46,498 nucleotides of DNA from positions 1 to 46,498 of the forward strand of contig JAQTQG010000011.1 in the NCBI GenBank assembly GCA_028712375.1, read 5' to 3'. Shown piece after piece: positions 6,423-14,940 of this stretch; position 1 is the stretch's first letter; each line of letters begins with the position of its first letter. A program made the position numbers and the translations under genes. Source of the stretch: Candidatus Omnitrophota bacterium. Lineage in GTDB: Bacteria > Omnitrophota > Gorgyraeia > Gygaellales > Profunditerraquicolaceae. Below the pieces are notes generated by a model that was not told the origin of the DNA, did not search any database, and saw only the letters and a list, made by a program, of their open reading frames with translations.

Positions 6423-8511
6423 AATATTACAAATATTACCGGAACTTAATGTGGGCGGGGTGGAAACCGGCACAGTGGATCTTTCCAAATATTTAATCCG
6501 CCTGGGGCATAAATCGGTAGTGGTCTCTGCCGGCGGAGCTCTGGTTAAAGAGCTGGAATCCGGCGGAGCTAAGCATTACATTTTACCGGTGAATAAAAAA
6601 TCCCTTATTTCAATGTTTAAGCAAGTTCCTAAATTAGTGGAAATAATCAAAAAGGAAGAGATTGATATTGTTCATGCCCGGTCGAGGGTTCCGGCCTGGA
6701 TTGCATATTTTGCCTGCCGGCAAACCCGGGCGATATTCGTCACTACCTGCCATGGTTATTATAAAAAACATTTTTTTAGCGCGGTGATGGGGTGGGCAAA
6801 AAGAGTAATTGTATTAAGTAATGTAATCGCCCGGCATATGATTGAAGATTTTTCCGTGCCGCATGAGCGGATTAAGCTTGTGCCGCGCAGCGTGGATTTA
6901 GAAAAATTTAAATACCAGGATCCGAAAACAAAAAGAAAAGAAGATTTTAATGTCGGGATTATCGGCAGGATTACTCCTTTAAAAGGCCATCTGCATTTTA
7001 TCAAAGCGATGGCCCGTATTTCCAGGCTGGTCCCCCGTTTGAAGATTTGGATTGTCGGGGATGCTCCGGCTTCCAAGGAGGCGTATAAAGAAGAGCTGCA
7101 GATTTTAGTGCGGCGGCTGGGTTTGTGGCATTGTACGGAGTTTTTGGGTACGCAGCGGGATATTCCCGGGATATTAGAGCATTTGGATTTAGTGGTTCTA
7201 GCTACGACTACTCATGAGGCTTTTGGCCGGGTGGTGGTGGAAGCGCAAGCCGCGGGTGTCCCGGTGGTAGCCACAAAAGTCGGAGGAGTGATTGATATTA
7301 TTGAGGACGGTAAAAACGGCCTCCTGGTGCCGCCGGCAGATGCTAAGAGTATGGCCGAGGCGATTATGCGTATTTATAAGGATGCGCAGTTTGCCAGGGA
7401 ACTGGCGGAAAATGCTTATGCCAAAGTTAAAGAAAAATATAATCTGGAGTTAATGGTAAAAAATACATTGGAGGTATACCGGGAGGTTTTAAATAATTTT
7501 AAAATCCTGGTAATTAAACTCAGTTCTTTAGGCGATGTGATTCTTTCGACGGCTGCCCTGCGGGCGATCCGGGAAAAGTTTCCCCAAAGCAATTATAAAA
7601 TAAGTTTTCTCGTCGGAGAAGAATCCAAAGATATACTTTTAAGATGCCCGTATATTGATGAATTACTGGTCTGTGATTTAAAAAATAAAGATAAGGGTCT
7701 GGCGGGTTTATGGAATATCGGGCGTATTCTAAGGAAAAAGAATTTTGATTTCGTAATGGACCTGCAGAACAGCCGCTCCAGCCATATCCTGGCTTATTTG
7801 AGCGGATGTATTAACCGCTATGGTTATAATAATAAGAAATTTTCTTTTCTGCTTAATCATACTATTGTTGATCAGAGGCCGGCAATTGACCCGGTTACTC
7901 ACCAATTCCGGATTTTAAAAATGCTGGGGATCGATTTATTAAACAATGCGTTGGAACTTTGGCCGTCTAGCGAGGATCAAAAAACAGTTGATGATTTGTT
8001 TAACGCCCAGTGGCTCAGCCAGGCGCAGAAAGTGGTAGGGATTAATATCAGCGCTTCTAAAAGATGGGGTACTAAGCTTTGGCCGTTGGAATATTTAGCC
8101 TGTTTGTGTGAAGAGTTGGGCCTAAAAGATATCCGTGTGATTATTACCGGTACCGCTAGCGATCAGGCGTTGGCCGGGGCTTTAGCTAATTCCTTAAAGA
8201 ATACAAAAATTATTAATGCCTGCGGTAAGACTAATATTAATGAATTGGCGGTATTAATTAAGAAATGCCAGGTTTTTATTTCCGCCGATTCTTCGCCTTT
8301 GCATATCGCTTCGGCCGTCGGTACTCCGTATATTGCCTTGTTTGGCCCTACCGATGCGCGCCGGCACCTGCCACCCGGTAAAAATTATGTGGTGATTGAT
8401 AAAAAATTACCCTGCAGCCCTTGTTATAAAACCAGGTGCCGCTCCAAGAACTGCATGATGCAAATTACTCCGGCGGAGGTATTTGCGGCAGTGATGAAGC
8501 TATTGAAATAA
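6418..8511 (+). CDS. Fusion: GT4 glycosyltransferase + GT9 heptosyltransferase-family domain
   Basis: A 697-residue protein. Residues 1 to about 358 are a GT4 (GT-B fold) glycosyltransferase: LPELNVGGVETGTVDL at the N-terminus, the VGIIGRITPLKGH loop and the EAFGRVVVEAQAAGVPVVATKVGG donor-binding segment. Residues about 360-697 are a GT9/WaaF-type domain beginning FKILVIKLSSLGDVILSTAALR, with ISADSSPLHIASAVGTPYIALFGPT as its donor site. Both are cytoplasmic enzymes that use nucleotide sugars. The GTG start at 6418 belongs to the right arm of repeat copy A, with GGAAGG six bases upstream. An upstream in-frame GTG at 6331 would translate the repeat and is rejected. Two activities in one chain could channel consecutive core-sugar additions. 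Confidence 0.9.
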   Translation: MKILQILPELNVGGVETGTVDLSKYLIRLGHKSVVVSAGGALVKELESGGAKHYILPVNKKSLISMFKQVPKLVEIIKKEEIDIVHARSRVPAWIAYFACRQTRAIFVTTCHGYYKKHFFSAVMGWAKRVIVLSNVIARHMIEDFSVPHERIKLVPRSVDLEKFKYQDPKTKRKEDFNVGIIGRITPLKGHLHFIKAMARISRLVPRLKIWIVGDAPASKEAYKEELQILVRRLGLWHCTEFLGTQRDIPGILEHLDLVVLATTTHEAFGRVVVEAQAAGVPVVATKVGGVIDIIEDGKNGLLVPPADAKSMAEAIMRIYKDAQFARELAENAYAKVKEKYNLELMVKNTLEVYREVLNNFKILVIKLSSLGDVILSTAALRAIREKFPQSNYKISFLVGEESKDILLRCPYIDELLVCDLKNKDKGLAGLWNIGRILRKKNFDFVMDLQNSRSSHILAYLSGCINRYGYNNKKFSFLLNHTIVDQRPAIDPVTHQFRILKMLGIDLLNNALELWPSSEDQKTVDDLFNAQWLSQAQKVVGINISASKRWGTKLWPLEYLACLCEELGLKDIRVIITGTASDQALAGALANSLKNTKIINACGKTNINELAVLIKKCQVFISADSSPLHIASAVGTPYIALFGPTDARRHLPPGKNYVVIDKKLPCSPCYKTRCRSKNCMMQITPAEVFAAVMKLLK

Positions 8512-8527
8512 CTGTAAAAGGTGAAGG

Positions 8528-8569
8528 GTGAATCCCGCACCTTCTTCTTATTCAAGTATTAAGAACTAA
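8528..8569 (+). CDS. Putative uORF in repeat copy B (13 residues)
   Basis: GTG at 8528 starts MNPAPSSYSSIKN and stops at 8567-8569, before the downstream gene's ribosome-binding site. AAAGG about 7 bases upstream could serve as a Shine-Dalgarno sequence. The peptide recurs in the other repeat copies. Translation is not demonstrated. Confidence 0.35.
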   Translation: MNPAPSSYSSIKN

Positions 8570-8608
8570 TGGTTTAAATGGATTAATAAAAGGAAGGTGC
8601 GGGGTGAA
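8528..8608 (+). repeat. RTGAA-flanked inverted-end repeat, copy B
   Basis: The core CCCGCACC...GGTGCGGGG lies between GTGAA at 8528-8532 and GTGAA at 8604-8608. It is identical to copy A over 75 bases, although 2.1 kb of coding sequence separates them. The right GTGAA begins the following glycosyltransferase gene. The left GTGAA opens a 13-codon reading frame. Confidence 0.92.
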
Positions 8609-9716
8609 GATACTTTTTATTGCTAATCATCTTAATGTAGGCGGGATCACCAGCTATCTGCTTACTTTAGCCGGCGGGCTTAAAGAAAAAGGTCACCGGG
8701 TTTATTTAGCTTCCAGCGGCGGAGAAATGGAGAATAAATTTGTTCAGGCCGGGATTATCCTTTTGAAAGCCCCCTTAAAAACAAAAAGCGAGATCAGCCC
8801 GAAAATATTTCTTAGTTTCTGGAAGTTAAAAAGAATGATTCAACAATACAACATTGATTTAATCCATTCACATAGCCGCACTACGCAAGTTTTAGGCGCT
8901 TGGCTGGGGCGTTCTTTGGGGAAGCCGCATCTTTTTACCTGTCATGGGTTTTTTAGGCCGAAATTATTCCGGAAAATTTTCGGTTGCTGGGGGCAAAAAA
9001 TAATTGCGATCAGCCAGCAGGTAAAAGAACATTTAGTTACTGATTTTGAACTTCCAGCGGATAAAATTATAGTAATTAATAATGGCATTGATACTAATAA
9101 TTTCGGTGATTTTTCGGCAAGGGTCAATATGCGCCGGGATTTAGGCGCCAAAAATGATTTTTTGGTGGGGATTATTGCCCGCTTGTCCGATGTTAAAGGC
9201 CATATTTATCTGATCCGGGCAATGCGGGAGGTTGTAAAAAAAATACCAAATACCAAATTATTGATCGTTGGCCAAGGAAAGACCAAAGGCGTTTTAATTA
9301 AAGAAACCCGGGATCTAGGATTAATGGGGCATATCATATTTATTCCGGAAGCCAAGAATACTAAAGATTTGCTTGCGGCGATGGATGTTTTTGTAATGCC
9401 TTCGCTGCAGGAGGGGCTGGGGTTAGCTTTAATGGAGGCGATGGCGCAAGGGGTGGCGCCGGTAGGTTCTGCGGTAGGCGGGATTAAAACCTTAATCCAG
9501 GATAAGGTGAATGGATTGTTGGTTGCGCCGGCGGATGCCGCGGCTTTGGCGCAGGCAATTATCCTTTTATTTGGCGATCCGCAGTTGCGCGGCGATTTAG
9601 GTTCGCATGCCCGCGAATTTATTATAAACAACTTTTCTAAAGAAAAGATGGTGAGGGAAACCCAGGGGGTTTATCAGGAGTTGCTTGAAGGGGTAATCAC
9701 CGGAGAACCTAAATGA
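8604..9716 (+). CDS. GT4-family glycosyltransferase
   Basis: A 370-residue single-domain GT4 enzyme with a GT-B fold. The N-terminus MKILFIANHLNVGGITSYLLTLAGGL closely parallels the GT4 half of the preceding fusion, so the two are probable paralogues. The donor site VGIIARLSDVKGH and the PSLQEGLGLALMEAMAQGVAPVGSAVGG segment (about residues 268-296) with its conserved Glu are present. The GTG start lies in the right arm of repeat copy B with GGAAGG six bases upstream. The stop overlaps the next gene's ATG (ATGA at 9713-9716). A role in LPS core or surface glycan assembly is inferred from the neighbours. The sugar and acceptor are unknown. Confidence 0.92.
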   Translation: MKILFIANHLNVGGITSYLLTLAGGLKEKGHRVYLASSGGEMENKFVQAGIILLKAPLKTKSEISPKIFLSFWKLKRMIQQYNIDLIHSHSRTTQVLGAWLGRSLGKPHLFTCHGFFRPKLFRKIFGCWGQKIIAISQQVKEHLVTDFELPADKIIVINNGIDTNNFGDFSARVNMRRDLGAKNDFLVGIIARLSDVKGHIYLIRAMREVVKKIPNTKLLIVGQGKTKGVLIKETRDLGLMGHIIFIPEAKNTKDLLAAMDVFVMPSLQEGLGLALMEAMAQGVAPVGSAVGGIKTLIQDKVNGLLVAPADAAALAQAIILLFGDPQLRGDLGSHAREFIINNFSKEKMVRETQGVYQELLEGVITGEPK

Positions 9717-10783
9717 GCCAGAATTTAAAAGCCCAACGTATTCTTATTTTTAATGTTAACTGGTTAGGGGATGTTTTATTTTCCAGCGCCGCCATTAGGA
9801 ATATCCGCAGGAATTATCCGGATAGTTATATTGCCTGCGTAATTCCCAGCCGCTGTTATCCGATATTAAAAGGCAACCCGTATTTGGATGAAGTAATTAT
9901 TTTTGATGAACAAGACCGGCATAAAGGGATGCTGGAAAAACTTAATTTTGTTAATCTACTTAAGAAAAAAAATTTTGATACGGTGTTTTTACTGCACCGG
10001 TCATTTAGCCGCGCACTAATCTGCCGCTTGGCCGGGATTAAACAGAGGATCGGGCACTATACTAAAAAACGCGCATTTCTCCTAACCCAGAAGATTACTC
10101 CTCCTAAAAGAGATTCCGTGCATCGGATAGATTATTATCTGGATGTGATTGAGAAAGCGGGTTTACGTGTTGAAGACCGTTATCTGGATTTTTTTGTCAG
10201 TCCGGATGATGAAGAGCATGTGAATAACTTTTTTAAGAAGAATTCCATTGCCCCGGATGATTTTGTAGTAGTGATTAATCCCGGCGGGAATTGGATGCCT
10301 AAGCGTTGGCCGGCGGATTATTGGGCGATTCTGGCGGATAAATTAATCAGTGAAGCCAAGGCCCGGGTAATTATTACCGGTAGTATCTCAGATTTATTGT
10401 TGGCCAGCAGGATTAAAGACGCAATGAGGCAGGTGCCATTAATTGCCTGTGGAATTTTTAATATTAAACAATTAGGAGCATTAGCCAAAAAAGTTGATTT
10501 ATTCATCACAGCGGATACCGGGCCTTTGCATATTGCTAATGCCGTGGGAGCCAAAAAAATAATTGCTATTTTCGGGCCTACATCCCAAAATATTACCGGC
10601 CCATATCCGGCCAATAATGTTGTCATTTTGCAAAAAGACGTGGGTTGCCCGATACCATGTTACCAGGTGCATTGTCCGGATAATCGTTGTATGAAAGCGG
10701 TTACTCCCGAAGAAGTTTTGAAGCAGGCCATTTTAGTTAAAAATTCTGTTTTACAGCCCCGGAACGGCCGGGAGAAAAAATAA
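9713..10783 (+). CDS. GT9 heptosyltransferase-family protein (WaaF-like)
   Basis: A 356-residue ADP-heptose:LPS heptosyltransferase-family enzyme. The N-terminus ILIFNVNWLGDVLFSSAAIRNIR carries the GT9 acceptor-side motif with the catalytic-type Asp. The C-terminal domain has NPGGNWMPKRWP and FITADTGPLHIANAVGAKKIIAIFGPT, which bind the nucleotide-heptose, and a Cys-containing tail typical of the family. It overlaps the preceding glycosyltransferase by four bases and is 12 bases from the next GT9 gene. The nearby heptose kinase (13924) supports heptose as the donor sugar. Whether it acts as HepII or HepIII transferase is not visible. Confidence 0.92.
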   Translation: MSQNLKAQRILIFNVNWLGDVLFSSAAIRNIRRNYPDSYIACVIPSRCYPILKGNPYLDEVIIFDEQDRHKGMLEKLNFVNLLKKKNFDTVFLLHRSFSRALICRLAGIKQRIGHYTKKRAFLLTQKITPPKRDSVHRIDYYLDVIEKAGLRVEDRYLDFFVSPDDEEHVNNFFKKNSIAPDDFVVVINPGGNWMPKRWPADYWAILADKLISEAKARVIITGSISDLLLASRIKDAMRQVPLIACGIFNIKQLGALAKKVDLFITADTGPLHIANAVGAKKIIAIFGPTSQNITGPYPANNVVILQKDVGCPIPCYQVHCPDNRCMKAVTPEEVLKQAILVKNSVLQPRNGREKK

Positions 10784-10795
10784 TAAACATTAAAA

Positions 10796-12811
10796 ATGAA
10801 AATTCTGTTTGTTACCTTAAGTAATATTGGTGATTGTATTCTAAGCTTGCCGGTTCTGGATTGCCTGCGCCAAAAATATCCGGATGCCCGGATTACCTGT
10901 CTGGTGCCGGTCCGGCCGCGGGAAATTTTTGCGGATAACCCCGGCGTTAGTGAAGTGGTAATTTTTGATAAGCATGCGAAGTTAACGGAGAAAATAAAAT
11001 TATTTTTTGCTTTAAGCAGGAAGAATTTTGACCTGGTTGTAGATTTACGGAATAGCTTTTTCGGCGCCTTTTTGCCGGCCAGAAAAAAAAGTTTATTTTT
11101 CGCCCCTTTGCGCCGGATTCCTGCCAAAATTAAACATATGAAAGAGAGGCATCTTTTTTGGGCAGGCCTGTTCGATTATTCTAAGGCAAATAAAATATAT
11201 CCGTCTGTAATTGTTGTTCAGGAAGATATTGATTATATTAATCATATCTTAACCGGACGGAATTTAGCCGATAGCGCTAAATTGATTGTCATTGCCCCCG
11301 GCGCCCGCAGTCAAGTTAAATGTTGGAATAAGGAAAACTTTAGCCAGCTTTGCAGCCAGTTGATTGAAGAGGGGTATCATATTATTTTGGCCGGGGATCA
11401 GCTTGATCAGCCTGTATGTGATTATCTTACACAAGCTAATGGAGATAAAATTATTAATCTTTGCGCTAAAACTAACCTTGGCCAGCTAGCCGCTTTACTT
11501 AAGCAATCGCAGCTTTTGATCACCAACGATAGCGCGGTAATGCATCTGTCCAGTTATTTAAATGTGCCGGTGGTTGCCATATTCGGACCGACTGATGAAA
11601 AGAAATACGGGCCTTGGTCAGCAAGAAGCGCGGTAGTTAAAAAAGATATCTTTTGCCGCCCGTGCGCTAAAGCTCAATGCCGGTTTGGCAGCCTGGAATG
11701 CCTGGCTTGCATTAAGCCGTCTGATGTGTTGAATCAAGCTAAGGCTTTATTGTCTGGCCGGGAGAGAGCCATTGGCCAGCAGCAATACCGCAGGATTCTT
11801 ATTGCGCGTACTGACCGGCTGGGGGATGTGCTTTTATCCACGCCGGTAATTAAAGCTTTAAGGCAAAAATACCCGCAAGCTTATATTTCGATGATGGTTT
11901 CTCCATATACCCGGGAAGCCTTAGAAGGTAACCCGGATTTAGATGAAGTAATTACGTTTGATAAAAATATTAAAAATTCAAAAGGCTGGCTGGCAACTCT
12001 TAAATTTGCCGGAATACTCCGGAAAAAGAAATTTGACCTGGCGATTGTTTTACATCCTACTAAGCGCGTTCATTTGCTGGTTTTTTTAGCCGGGATACCT
12101 AAACGTTTAGGGTATGACCATAAATTCGGGTTTCTGCTTACGGATAAAATTAAGCATACTAAACAGTACGGAGAAAAGCATGAATCCGAATACGCTTTAG
12201 ACTTAGTAAGGTTTTTGGGGGTTGAGCCTTTGGATAAATCTTTATATATGCCGATAAAACAGGAGTCTGAAAAGTGGGTAGAGGATTTGTTTGCTCAGGC
12301 ACAAATTAAAAATGGAGACCAAATACTGGTAATTCATCCGACGGCAAGCTGCCATTCCAGGATTTGGCCTGCGGCTAGATACGCCCAGGTAGCAGACCGT
12401 TTGATTCAGAAATATGGTTTTAAGGTGGTTATTGTTTCCGGGCCCGGAGATGTTCAGAAGTCTCAGGAAGTGATTAAAAATATGCATTCACCGGCCCTGG
12501 ATCTGTCCGGAAAAACTTCCATCAGCCAGTTAGCCAGTTTATTAAAAAGATGCCACTTGTTTATTTCTACTGATTCCGGCCCAATGCATGTTGCTTCAGC
12601 ATTAGGTATTCCGGTGATTACAATCTTTGGCCGCAGCCAGGCCGGGCTTAGCCCTAAGCGTTGGGGGCCGTTAGGAGAAAAAAGCAGGATTTTGTATAAA
12701 ACTGTAGGTTGTACTGTTTGCCTGGCGCACAATTGCCAGAAAAATTTTGCCTGCCTTAGGGCTACTACCGTTGAAGATGTGCTTTCTGCCGCCGAATTAA
12801 TACTAAAATAA
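10796..12811 (+). CDS. Tandem GT9-GT9 heptosyltransferase-family protein
   Basis: A 671-residue protein with two complete GT9 units. Unit one (about 1-325) begins MKILFVTLSNIGDCILSLP and has VIAPGARSQVKCW and LITNDSAVMHLSSYLNVPVVAIFGPT. Unit two (about 331-671) begins RRILIARTDRLGDVLLSTP and has VIHPTASCHSRIWP and FISTDSGPMHVASALGIPVITIFG. Each unit ends in a Cys-rich tail. The linker (ALLSGRERAIGQQQY) is short. Unit one has GDCILS where unit two has GDVLLS. Both look intact, so two successive transfers are plausible. The gene ends the glycan block. A hairpin, a T run and a new promoter candidate follow. Confidence 0.93.
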   Translation: MKILFVTLSNIGDCILSLPVLDCLRQKYPDARITCLVPVRPREIFADNPGVSEVVIFDKHAKLTEKIKLFFALSRKNFDLVVDLRNSFFGAFLPARKKSLFFAPLRRIPAKIKHMKERHLFWAGLFDYSKANKIYPSVIVVQEDIDYINHILTGRNLADSAKLIVIAPGARSQVKCWNKENFSQLCSQLIEEGYHIILAGDQLDQPVCDYLTQANGDKIINLCAKTNLGQLAALLKQSQLLITNDSAVMHLSSYLNVPVVAIFGPTDEKKYGPWSARSAVVKKDIFCRPCAKAQCRFGSLECLACIKPSDVLNQAKALLSGRERAIGQQQYRRILIARTDRLGDVLLSTPVIKALRQKYPQAYISMMVSPYTREALEGNPDLDEVITFDKNIKNSKGWLATLKFAGILRKKKFDLAIVLHPTKRVHLLVFLAGIPKRLGYDHKFGFLLTDKIKHTKQYGEKHESEYALDLVRFLGVEPLDKSLYMPIKQESEKWVEDLFAQAQIKNGDQILVIHPTASCHSRIWPAARYAQVADRLIQKYGFKVVIVSGPGDVQKSQEVIKNMHSPALDLSGKTSISQLASLLKRCHLFISTDSGPMHVASALGIPVITIFGRSQAGLSPKRWGPLGEKSRILYKTVGCTVCLAHNCQKNFACLRATTVEDVLSAAELILK

Positions 12812-12860
12812 AGAGGATGGGCCTCTTAAGCCGGTTTAGGACAAGAGAATTGTTTTTTTT
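12811..12860 (+). terminator. Weak candidate terminator after the glycosyltransferase block
   Basis: AAGAGG/CCTCTT (12811-12816 and 12822-12827) forms a 6-bp stem with a 5-base loop. A short ACAA/TTGT stem (12841-12853) then runs directly into eight T residues (12853-12860). Each stem is weak on its own. The position at the end of a gene block and just before a promoter candidate supports the call. Confidence 0.4.
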
Positions 12861-12893
12861 ATTGTTAATTAAAAAATTTACTAAATTATCTAT

Positions 12894-12921
12894 TTGCTTT
12901 AGCTTCGAATTGTGTTAAAAT
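12894..12921 (+). promoter_or_regulatory. Candidate sigma70-type promoter for the Kdo/heptose operon
   Basis: TTGCTT (12894-12899) and TAAAAT (12916-12921) are spaced by 16 bases in an AT-rich stretch after the candidate terminator. The first gene begins 77 bases downstream. Confidence 0.45.
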
Positions 12922-12958
12922 CATTAAGCTTTTGCCTGTAAACATCAATGGCCTAACG

Positions 12959-12977
12959 TCCTGAGCGAAGCGAAGGA
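12959..12977. repeat. Short intergenic imperfect palindrome
   Basis: TCCTGAGCGAAGCGAAGGA is an imperfect palindrome (TCCT...AGGA ends) in the leader of the next gene, between the promoter candidate and the start codon. It resembles short dispersed intergenic sequences seen in many uncultured-bacterium genomes. Only one copy was noticed in this window. Confidence 0.35.
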
Positions 12978-12997
12978 TTTACCTAAATGCATGATTT

Positions 12998-13927
12998 ATG
13001 ATTAACTTTAAGAAAGTAAAAAGGTATTCAATTAAAGAACGCCTAAGTAAGGTGAATGAGCGGGATTTTGCACTCAAGCCGGCCAAAGGCAGGAGTTTTT
13101 CATCGTTTTTAGATTCTTTGCCCGGAATTTTAAAGGCCAAAGACCTGCGTGCGGTTTCTGGCGCTATTGTCGCGGCACGCCGGAAGAATAAAGGGGTAAT
13201 TTTAATGGCCGGAGCGCATGTAATTAAATGCGGGCTTAATCCGGTGTTGATCGAATTGCTTGAGCAAAAAGTAATTACTTGTATTTGTTTAAACGGGGCC
13301 GGGATTATTCATGATTTTGAGATTGCTTATCAGGGCAAAACATCTGAAGATGTAGCGGCGAATCTTAAAGACGGTAAATTTGGAATGGGTAAAGAGACCG
13401 CAGATTTTATAAATTCCGCGGCTAAGGCAGGAGTGAAAGCAGGTTTTGGTTTAGGCTATGCCGTAGCTAAAAAAATAGCTACAGCGACGCTGGCGCATAA
13501 AAATTTAAGCTTGATTTATAATGCTTACAAGCATAAAGTTCCGGTTTGTGTTTTTGTGGGGATTGGCACGGATATTATTCATCAGCACCCTTCATTTGAT
13601 GCCGCTGCAACTGCCACCGGTTCATTGCGGGATTTTCATATTTTAGCAGGAAATCTTCGTTCCCTGAACCAGGGAGGGGTAGTTTTAAATTTTGGCTCGG
13701 CGGTGTTATTGCCGGAGGTGTTTTTAAAGGCCCTGAATCTTGCCCGGAACTTAGGAAATAAGGTTAAAAATTTCACTTCTGCGAATTTTGATATGATTTA
13801 TCAATATCGGGCGGCACAAAATGTCGTCAGCCGGCCTACTGCCGGGGCGGGAAAAGGATATTATATTATCGGACATCATGAGATTATGCTGCCGCTTTTG
13901 GCGCAGAGCGTAATTGAAAATATATGA
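12998..13927 (+). CDS. Conserved protein of unknown function, next to heptose kinase
   Basis: I do not recognise a defined function. The 309-residue protein has the look of a Rossmann-like enzyme: a strand-rich centre with VILMAGAHVIKCGLNP (about 69-84), ICLNGAGIIHDFEIA (about 95-109), GKTSEDVAANLKDGKFGMGKETADF, VPVCVFVGIGTDIIHQHP (about 182-199) and GGVVLNFGSAVLLPE. Several invariant-looking His and Asp residues suggest catalysis. There is a faint resemblance to the glycine-rich segments of deoxyhypusine-synthase-like folds, which I would not rely on. No signal peptide or membrane segment is seen. It overlaps the heptose kinase by four bases (ATGA), so a role in sugar-phosphate supply for LPS is inferred. 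Confidence 0.85.
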   Translation: MINFKKVKRYSIKERLSKVNERDFALKPAKGRSFSSFLDSLPGILKAKDLRAVSGAIVAARRKNKGVILMAGAHVIKCGLNPVLIELLEQKVITCICLNGAGIIHDFEIAYQGKTSEDVAANLKDGKFGMGKETADFINSAAKAGVKAGFGLGYAVAKKIATATLAHKNLSLIYNAYKHKVPVCVFVGIGTDIIHQHPSFDAAATATGSLRDFHILAGNLRSLNQGGVVLNFGSAVLLPEVFLKALNLARNLGNKVKNFTSANFDMIYQYRAAQNVVSRPTAGAGKGYYIIGHHEIMLPLLAQSVIENI

Positions 13928-14940
13928 AGAGCTTAAAAAAAATAATCACAAAATTCAATAAAGCAAAGATTCTGGTGGTGGGTGATTTAATTCTTGATCA
14001 GCATATTTGGGGTGACGTTGAGAGAATTTCACCGGAAGCCCCGGTGCCGGTGGTTTGGGCAAAGAGGAGGACATATGCGCCGGGAGGGGCAGCTAATGTT
14101 GCTAATAATATCAGTGCTTTCGGCGCAAAAGTTACCCTTTGTGGAGTTTTAGGGGATCGCAATGATCCTGCGACGGAAACTTTTCAGCGCGGGGCAAAAA
14201 AATTAAACATTGATATGCGGGGCGTGTTGTTTGAAACCGGGAGGATGACTACCCTTAAGACCAGGATTATTGCCGGGCATCAGCAGGTGGTGAGGGTGGA
14301 TTGGGAGGATGTGCATAATATCTCCAGGAACATTAAAGACAGGCTTTTTAATTTTTTCGGCGACAATATCAAAAAGTTTGATGCGGTGATTATTGAAGAT
14401 TACGGTAAGGGGCTTTTGGATAGTGAATTGACCAGGGATATTATTAAGAACGCCGGATATTCTAAAAAAATTGTAACGATTGACCCGAAAGAAAATAACT
14501 TCGATTGCTATAAACATGCCACCTGTATTACGCCAAACCGTAAAGAAGCCCAGAACGCTATTCGTTATCTTCGCATGAAGGACCGGGGAGGTTTGTTCAA
14601 GATCGATAAAGAGACCTTGCTTACAGATAAAGATATTATTAACGCGGGTGAAGCAATTTTAGAGTATTTGCAATTAGAGAGTTTTTTGATTACGCTTGGC
14701 GAAAGCGGGATGTGGCTTTTTGAAAAAGGCAGAAATAAGCATATCCCGACAGTGGCGCAAGAGGTATTTGATGTTTCCGGAGCAGGGGACACGGTAATTA
14801 GTGCTTTTACACTGGCGCTTTGCGCCGGGGCTTCAAAGTTAGAGGCAGCATATATTGCTAATTTTGCCGCCGGAATCGTAGTTGGTAAATTGGGTACGGC
14901 AGTGACCGATACCCATGAACTTTTGGAGAGGATAAAATAA
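13924..14940 (+). CDS. hldE: D-glycero-beta-D-manno-heptose-7-phosphate kinase (PfkB family)
   Basis: This matches the kinase half of HldE/RfaE. It phosphorylates heptose-7-phosphate at C1 in ADP-heptose synthesis. Visible features are VVGDLILDQHIWGDVERISPEAPVPV at the N-terminus, APGGAANVANNISAFGA, and the PfkB signature DVSGAGDTV with the catalytic Asp near residue 289. The protein is 338 residues, so the C-terminal nucleotidyltransferase half of bifunctional HldE is absent. The symbol is therefore used for the kinase domain only (hldA-type). It starts within the preceding gene's stop and is followed at once by kdsB. The isomerase gmhA, phosphatase gmhB, adenylyltransferase and epimerase hldD are not seen here. 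Confidence 0.93.
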   Translation: MKSLKKIITKFNKAKILVVGDLILDQHIWGDVERISPEAPVPVVWAKRRTYAPGGAANVANNISAFGAKVTLCGVLGDRNDPATETFQRGAKKLNIDMRGVLFETGRMTTLKTRIIAGHQQVVRVDWEDVHNISRNIKDRLFNFFGDNIKKFDAVIIEDYGKGLLDSELTRDIIKNAGYSKKIVTIDPKENNFDCYKHATCITPNRKEAQNAIRYLRMKDRGGLFKIDKETLLTDKDIINAGEAILEYLQLESFLITLGESGMWLFEKGRNKHIPTVAQEVFDVSGAGDTVISAFTLALCAGASKLEAAYIANFAAGIVVGKLGTAVTDTHELLERIK

